Made by a program: the position numbers and the translations under genes. Positions 59,506 to 64,000 of a stretch of 64,000 nucleotides of DNA are shown piece by piece. Numbering within the stretch: position 1 is the stretch's first letter; each line of letters opens with the position of its first letter. The notes under the pieces were generated by a model. It searched no databases. It was given only the letters and a program-made list of their open reading frames with translations, and was not told where the DNA came from. Source of the DNA: CAXXOK01 sp963675365 (GTDB taxonomy: Bacteria; Bacillota; Clostridia; Christensenellales; Aristaeellaceae); the NCBI GenBank assembly GCA_963675365.2, contig CAXXVA010000003.1, positions 682,001-746,000 of the forward strand. The letters run 5' to 3'.

Positions 59506-60771
59506 ATGGCGTCATTTGTCGATCGTGTAACGATCAAGGTGAAAGCGGGCAACGGCGGAAACGGCTGCGTATCTTTTCACCGTGAAAAATATGTACCCAA
59601 CGGCGGGCCGGACGGCGGAGACGGCGGCAGCGGCGGCAACATTGTACTGCTGGCCGACGACAATATGCATACGTTGCTGGACTTCCGCTATACCGCCAAA
59701 TACTTCGCCGAAAACGGGGGAGACGGCAGCTCCGGTCTGTGTACAGGCAAGAACGGCGCAAACCTGACGATTAAAGTGCCCGTCGGCACAGTGTTTTATC
59801 GGGCGGAAGACGGCGCGGTGCTCGCCGATATGAACGCGCGGGGCATGAAAAAGGTTTTACTCAAGGGCGGACGCGGCGGCCACGGCAACGCGCGCTTTGC
59901 CACGCCGACCCGGCAGGCGCCCAACTTCGCCAAGCCGGGGCTGAAAACCGAACCCGTGGAGATCCGCCTGGAGCTTAAAACCATTGCGGACGTCGGCTTG
60001 GTCGGTTTTCCAAACGTCGGCAAATCCACCCTGCTGGCTGCGGTTACCGCCGCAAAGCCCAAGATCGCCAATTATCACTTTACGACCCTGACGCCGAACC
60101 TGGGCATCGTTAAATGGCACGATACCAGTTTTGTGCTGGCCGATATTCCCGGTCTGGTGGAGGGCGCGAGCGAGGGCATCGGTCTCGGGCACGATTTTCT
60201 GCGGCATGTGGAACGCACACGGCTTTTATTGCACGTGGTGGACGCTTCCGGCAGCGAGGACAGGGATCCGGTGGAGGACTTCAAAACCATCAACCGAGAA
60301 CTGACTGCGTACGGCGAGCCTGTGGACAGACCCCAGCTTGTCGTGCTCAACAAGTGCGACCTGATCGCAGACCAAGAGCAGATCAAGGCGCTCGTCAAGA
60401 CGTTTCAAAAGCTGGGCTATCCGGCGTACCCGATCAGCGCGGCGACACACCAGGGATTCGAGCCGATTTTAAACGAAGTGGTCAAACTTCTCAAAGAATT
60501 GCCCCCGCCGATGACCTATCCCGAGACCGATACGGCGGAACCGCCGCAGCACAACGATTTCGAGATCACCAAAGACGGCGAGGTGTTCGTCGTGTCCGGT
60601 ACGATGATCGAGTATATTCTCGACAGCGTAAACTTCGACGACGAGGAAAGCATGAACTGGTTCCACCGCACGCTGCGGGACCGCGGGGTGATCGACGCGC
60701 TGCAAAAGGCAGGAGCCGCGGAGGGCAGTACGGTGCGGATCGACAATATGGAGTTTGACTTCATTGATTAG
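59506..60771 (+). CDS. obgE: Obg/CgtA GTPase
   Basis: A 421-residue Obg with three domains: Gly-rich OBG fold (about 1-158, GGPDGGDGGSGGNIVLLAD), G domain (about 160-330, GFPNVGKST, DIPGLVEGAS, NKCD) and the Firmicutes-type C-terminal OCT domain (about 345-421). It acts in 50S assembly and stress signalling. The cluster with a YhbY gene right after it is common in Firmicutes. Confidence 0.95.
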   Translation: MASFVDRVTIKVKAGNGGNGCVSFHREKYVPNGGPDGGDGGSGGNIVLLADDNMHTLLDFRYTAKYFAENGGDGSSGLCTGKNGANLTIKVPVGTVFYRAEDGAVLADMNARGMKKVLLKGGRGGHGNARFATPTRQAPNFAKPGLKTEPVEIRLELKTIADVGLVGFPNVGKSTLLAAVTAAKPKIANYHFTTLTPNLGIVKWHDTSFVLADIPGLVEGASEGIGLGHDFLRHVERTRLLLHVVDASGSEDRDPVEDFKTINRELTAYGEPVDRPQLVVLNKCDLIADQEQIKALVKTFQKLGYPAYPISAATHQGFEPILNEVVKLLKELPPPMTYPETDTAEPPQHNDFEITKDGEVFVVSGTMIEYILDSVNFDDEESMNWFHRTLRDRGVIDALQKAGAAEGSTVRIDNMEFDFID

Positions 60772-60780
60772 GAGTATTGT

Positions 60781-61065
60781 ATGACAGGCAAACAAAGAGC
60801 AGCGCTGCGCGCGATGGCAAACGGGCTGGATACCATCCTGTTCATCGGCAAGGACGGCGTGACCGACGCGACCCTCAAGGAAGCCTACGACGCGCTGGAA
60901 GCCCGCGAGCTTATCAAATGCGCGGTGCAGCAGAACAGCGATCTGAGCGCCAGGGAAGCCTGCACGCTTTTATGTGAGAAAACCAACGCCGAGCCGGTGC
61001 TTGTGATCGGCCGCCGGTTTGTGATCTACCGGGAGAGCAATACCAATAAGAAAATCATTTTATAA
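60781..61065 (+). CDS. yhbY: YhbY-type RNA-binding (CRM) protein
   Basis: A 94-residue CRM-domain protein associated with pre-50S particles. Typical parts: LRAMANGLDTILFIGKDGVTD, ELIKCAVQQNSDL and VLVIGRRFVIYRE. GGAG precedes the ATG, 9 bp after obgE. Confidence 0.92.
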   Translation: MTGKQRAALRAMANGLDTILFIGKDGVTDATLKEAYDALEARELIKCAVQQNSDLSAREACTLLCEKTNAEPVLVIGRRFVIYRESNTNKKIIL

Positions 61066-61089
61066 TTTGAACGGAAGGGCGGCTTTTTC

Positions 61090-61452
61090 GTGACCGATGC
61101 GGTGCTCAGCGCGCTCAGGGAGATACGGCTTCCGTATGCGCTCTATGAGATGGACATCCATTGGCACGTGCGTCAGGCGCTGGAAGCTGCCGGAATTCCG
61201 TTCACTCACGAGGCGAAGCTGTCCAAAGGCTGCCGCATCGACTATCTGGCGGGCGGCGTCGGCATCGAGATCAAAAAAGGAAAACCGAATCCCAAGCGCC
61301 TGATGGCGCAGCTTGAACGTTATCTAGCAAGCGACGCGTTGCATAGCATCGTCGTTGTCGGTTGGCATAGCGTGCGCATTCCGCCGGAGATCAACGGCAA
61401 GAGGGCCGAGCAGGTCGCGCTGTCGCAGTTGTGGGGGATCAGCCTGCCATGA
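61090..61452 (+). CDS. Small PD-(D/E)XK nuclease-like protein
   Basis: A 120-residue protein with a minimal PD-(D/E)XK core: CRIDYLAGGVGIEIKKG gives Asp51, Glu60 and Lys62 (D-x8-E-x-K), with a helix carrying MAQLERY after it. I do not know its exact family; it recalls VRR-NUC and other small phage-associated nucleases. GTG start at 61090 after GGAAGGGCGG. It overlaps the SNF2 gene by ATGA, so the two are probably one functional unit, and follows yhbY by 24 bp. DNA cleavage activity is inferred from the catalytic triad only. Confidence 0.68.
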   Translation: MTDAVLSALREIRLPYALYEMDIHWHVRQALEAAGIPFTHEAKLSKGCRIDYLAGGVGIEIKKGKPNPKRLMAQLERYLASDALHSIVVVGWHSVRIPPEINGKRAEQVALSQLWGISLP

Positions 61453-63203
61453 ACAAACCGCACGATCTTCCGCCGTATCTGCGCATCGACGGCGCGCAGG
61501 CGGATGGGGAGCAGGCCTACGGCACCCTGAGCTACAACCGCAGAAGCGACTGCTGGGTCATCAAGGCCGATCCTAACGTGACCGAGCTTTGCAAGCGTCT
61601 GTTCCCGGGCACGGTTTCGCGCCGCAGGGGAGAGGCGCGCTTTACCGCGCACCGGCGCTTGATCGCGGACATGAACTGGCTAATGATGCGCTATCCGCTG
61701 ATCGTTGCCGAGCGCGACCAGAAACGCTGGGCGGAGGCGCTGGAGCAGGCGCGGGATTATGTGCGCATGCGGCAGGCCGCGCTGCGCACACCGGCGCGCA
61801 TCAAGCCGGACAAAGCGAGCTTTCGGGGCACGCTGACGGCGTTTCAGGAGGAAGGGCTTGCCTTCCTATTGCGCACGGACCGCTGTTTGCTCGCCGACGA
61901 GATGGGACTTGGCAAGACCGTGCAGACGCTTGCGCTGTTATCCCACATCACGGCGTACCCCGCCATGGTGGTCTCGCCTGCGCATCTGATCTCCAACTGG
62001 GAAAGCGAAATCAACCGTTTCGTGAACAAGTCTGGTGGCGAACCGCTGACCGTTCATATCGTCAAGGGGCTCAAGCCGTACACCTTGCCGCCAGCGGATA
62101 TCTACCTGATGCATTATCTGCTGCTGCGTGGCTGGAAGCAGTACCTTGCGGACGCGGAAATCGAACATGTCGTCTTTGACGAGATTCAGGAATTGCGCCA
62201 CAGCGGCACGGAGAAGTACTCCGCCGCAAGCCTGCTTGCCGATCATGCCGGACGTGTGATCGGACTGAGTGGTACGCCGATCTACAACCGGGGCGCGGAG
62301 ATCTGGAACGTTGTCAACATCCTCGATTTTCATTTTCTGGGGAATTATGAAAGCTTTACCCGCGAGTGGTGCTACGGCTATGGAAATCAAATCGTCGCAA
62401 AACCCGAACTGCTCGGCGACTACCTGCGGCGGGAAGGCATCATGCTCCGCCGCACCAAGCAGGACGTGCTCTACGATCTGCCCCCCAAACGCCGCCTGGT
62501 CATGACCATCGAATCCAATCACGCTATCTACCAGAAGCTGATGGAACCGATCGCCGAAAAACTCGATCAGCTGAAAAACGGAGGGGAACTCTCCGGCTCG
62601 CAGCGGTCCGTGCTGAAGATGGAAATCGAGCAGGGCGAGCGGCAGGCTACAGGCATCGCCAAAGCGCCGTTTGCGGCACAGTTCGTGCGTGCGCTATTGG
62701 AGGGCGGGGAGAAGGTACTGCTGTTTGCGCACCACCATCAGGTGATGGACAGGTATAAAAAAGACCTGCACGCGTTCTCGCCCGCGTTTATCACAGGCAG
62801 GGAAACACAAAAGCAGAAGGAAACGTCGCTGGACCGATTTATGAACGGAAGAACGAATTTGTGCTGCATTTCGCTGCGTTCGGCCTCCGGCCTGAATCTC
62901 CAGCAGGCGACCTGCGTAGTGTTCGGGGAACTGGACTGGTCGCCCGCCGTTCACAGCCAGGCGGAGGACAGAGCGCACCGCATGGGGCAGAAGGATTCAA
63001 TCCTGTGCTACTATCTGGTGTCCAAGGGCGGCAGCGATCAGGACATGCAGGACGCCCTGGGTTTGAAGGTCAGCCAGTTTACCGCACTGATGGGGGATCA
63101 GGTCAAATCGCAGGAGGAACTCCTGTCCGAATCCCAGTTCGCACAGCGCTACGTGGAGCAGCTGATCCGCCGCTTGATGGACGACAGAAACCCAATCGAA
63201 TAG
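61449..63203 (+). CDS. SNF2-family ATPase
   Basis: A 584-residue SNF2-type DNA translocase: Walker A DEMGLGKTVQT (GLGKT 153-157), motif II DEIQ (244-247, replacing the usual DEAH/DESH), LSGTPIYN (motif III), a helicase-C domain with motif V SLRSASGLNLQQA and motif VI QAEDRAHRMGQ. Its N-terminal 125 residues are outside the ATPase and unrecognised. No bromo-, chromo- or HARP-type domain is visible. It begins at ATG 61449, in the nuclease stop (ATGA). Similar nuclease-SNF2 pairs occur in Firmicutes phages; here the pair is at the end of a housekeeping operon. Confidence 0.8.
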   Translation: MNKPHDLPPYLRIDGAQADGEQAYGTLSYNRRSDCWVIKADPNVTELCKRLFPGTVSRRRGEARFTAHRRLIADMNWLMMRYPLIVAERDQKRWAEALEQARDYVRMRQAALRTPARIKPDKASFRGTLTAFQEEGLAFLLRTDRCLLADEMGLGKTVQTLALLSHITAYPAMVVSPAHLISNWESEINRFVNKSGGEPLTVHIVKGLKPYTLPPADIYLMHYLLLRGWKQYLADAEIEHVVFDEIQELRHSGTEKYSAASLLADHAGRVIGLSGTPIYNRGAEIWNVVNILDFHFLGNYESFTREWCYGYGNQIVAKPELLGDYLRREGIMLRRTKQDVLYDLPPKRRLVMTIESNHAIYQKLMEPIAEKLDQLKNGGELSGSQRSVLKMEIEQGERQATGIAKAPFAAQFVRALLEGGEKVLLFAHHHQVMDRYKKDLHAFSPAFITGRETQKQKETSLDRFMNGRTNLCCISLRSASGLNLQQATCVVFGELDWSPAVHSQAEDRAHRMGQKDSILCYYLVSKGGSDQDMQDALGLKVSQFTALMGDQVKSQEELLSESQFAQRYVEQLIRRLMDDRNPIE

Positions 63204-63228
63204 ATATTACGTAAATATTAAAAATGCC

Positions 63229-63257
63229 TTGACATAATTCACATATTTTAATAGAAT
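63229..63257 (+). promoter_or_regulatory. Promoter of the SH3-domain protein gene
   Basis: TTGACA (63229-63234) and TAGAAT (63252-63257), 17-bp spacer, about 50 bases before the ATG. Confidence 0.65.
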
Positions 63258-63308
63258 AGACATGTTTAATGGCATCGTCTGCATTTCTGTGAGCACGGAG
63301 GAGACAGC

Positions 63309-64000
63309 ATGAGAACCCGCCTGCATAAAATGACCGCGCTGATATGCGCCGTAATCCTGGCCGTATCGGCAGCCGCGACCGTATCGGCGGCGACCTATCC
63401 GTACGATATTCAATCGGCGGACAGCGTAAATCTGCGCAAATACGCGTCGTCGACGTCTACGATTCTTGCCTACATCAAAGAGGGCGACACTGTCACGGTT
63501 CTGGGCGAGACCGGGGCATACTATAAAATCAAGTTCGGCGATGTGACCGGCTACGCCGTAGCCAAGTACATCAACGGTGAAAGCCTGCTGGAAGACCCGG
63601 AATACATCGTAAGCCTGCTTTCGACCGTGACCAAATATCCGTACCAGACCGCGACCACGGCCAGTGTCGTTATGCGCAAATCCGCCAGTGAAACGGCGTC
63701 CGCCGTGCTGACGATTCCAAGCAACGCCATCATCACCGTAAACGCGGTATACGCAAGTAAATACGCCAAGGTAACCTACAGCGGTAAAACCGGTTATATT
63801 GTAAGCGATTATTTTGTGCTTTCGCCGATCCCGACGCCCACGCCCATCCCCGAACCGACACTGCATCCGGATGCGGAGAAGTATTCGCAGTACAGTACCG
63901 GCGATACCGGTACGTTTGTGACTGCTTTACAGGAAGCGCTGAAGGAACTGGGATTCTATAAAGGCGAAGTAGACGGTAAATACGGCCCGGCCACCAAGGC
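63309..64000 (+). CDS. Secreted SH3b / peptidoglycan-binding protein (cut by window edge)
   Basis: The ATG at 63309 follows GGAGGAGAC and the frame runs off the right end. Visible: a signal peptide (about 1-28, ending VSAAT), two bacterial SH3 domains (about 33-78, VNLRKYASSTSTIL; about 112-155, VVMRKSASETASAVL), a Pro/Thr hinge (PTPTPIPEP), and the beginning of a peptidoglycan-binding domain 1 (FVTALQEALKELGFYKGEVDG KYGPAT, split for length). Such proteins attach to the wall; a catalytic domain may follow outside the window. Confidence 0.85.
   Translation, partial: MRTRLHKMTALICAVILAVSAAATVSAATYPYDIQSADSVNLRKYASSTSTILAYIKEGDTVTVLGETGAYYKIKFGDVTGYAVAKYINGESLLEDPEYIVSLLSTVTKYPYQTATTASVVMRKSASETASAVLTIPSNAIITVNAVYASKYAKVTYSGKTGYIVSDYFVLSPIPTPTPIPEPTLHPDAEKYSQYSTGDTGTFVTALQEALKELGFYKGEVDGKYGPATK

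Noticed and set aside
61090..63203. Prophage remnant
   Set aside because: No integrase, capsid, portal or terminase gene and no attachment repeat; flanks are housekeeping or wall-protein genes.

Overview
The window looks like a chromosomal segment of a Gram-positive anaerobe of the class Clostridia with a fairly high G+C content. The family cannot be fixed from the sequence; a Christensenellales- or Oscillospiraceae-like lineage is a guess. Support: strong Shine-Dalgarno sequences, TTG and GTG starts, sigma-A-like promoters often with an extended -10 (TGnTATAAT), RqcH, Soj/Spo0J, an Rrf2-IscS-IscU set, rubredoxin, an ECF folate S component, a DeoR-controlled 2-oxo acid dehydrogenase, an L10 leader RNA and a lipoprotein with a lipobox. 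I see no tRNA, rRNA, CRISPR array, IS element or prophage. Genes are dense, with many 1-4 bp start/stop overlaps.

Layout. 0-2.5 kb: truncated lipoprotein gene, then an acetate-type Na+/solute symporter with its DUF485 partner. 2.8-7.5 kb: a PHP-Cache-PAS-nucleotidyltransferase fusion, then a methyltransferase coupled to a tocopherol-cyclase-like protein. 7.4-11 kb: MocR regulator divergent from an EamA-RidA-B3/B4 operon. 11-16 kb: two-component system, DUF1566 protein and arylsulfotransferase-like protein. 16-20.4 kb: YfcC permease, archaeal-type ornithine cyclodeaminase-like protein with a ketopantoate-reductase-like protein, FMN-binding protein. 20.4-23 kb: autoregulated-looking PaaX operon. 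23-34.7 kb: DeoR regulator divergent from E2-E3-E1(alpha-beta fused)-aldolase/SDR-PHP-MDR, then a NadR-like enzyme. 34.7-38.8 kb: SDR plus an acyl ligase-ACP-alpha-oxoamine synthase megaprotein. 39-43 kb: DUF362 ferredoxin, rubredoxin, rhamnulokinase, rhamnose isomerase. 43.1-44.3 kb: L10 leader, rplJ, rplL. 44.3-48.8 kb: two M15 peptidases, ParA, ParB and a degenerate M15 homologue. 48.8-54.7 kb: HflX, Isc genes, phosphodiesterase, RNase PH-RdgB. 54.7-64 kb: phosphodiesterase gene broken by an amber codon, RqcH, GNAT, FolT, Nth, ObgE, YhbY, a small nuclease, an SNF2 ATPase and a truncated SH3/peptidoglycan-binding protein.

How they fit together. The clearest candidate for an undescribed system is the 34.7-38.8 kb pair: fatty-acid activation, ACP loading, decarboxylative condensation with an amino acid and ketoreduction on two proteins, which predicts a sphingoid-base-like amino-alcohol lipid. 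The second is the membrane protein joining a PHP phosphoesterase to a DUF294 nucleotidyltransferase through Cache and PAS sensors. The third is the DeoR operon that couples an aldolase/dehydrogenase to its own 2-oxo acid dehydrogenase complex; with the nearby rhaB/rhaA it suggests catabolism of a deoxysugar or polyol. Functions are read from motifs by eye, with no database search.
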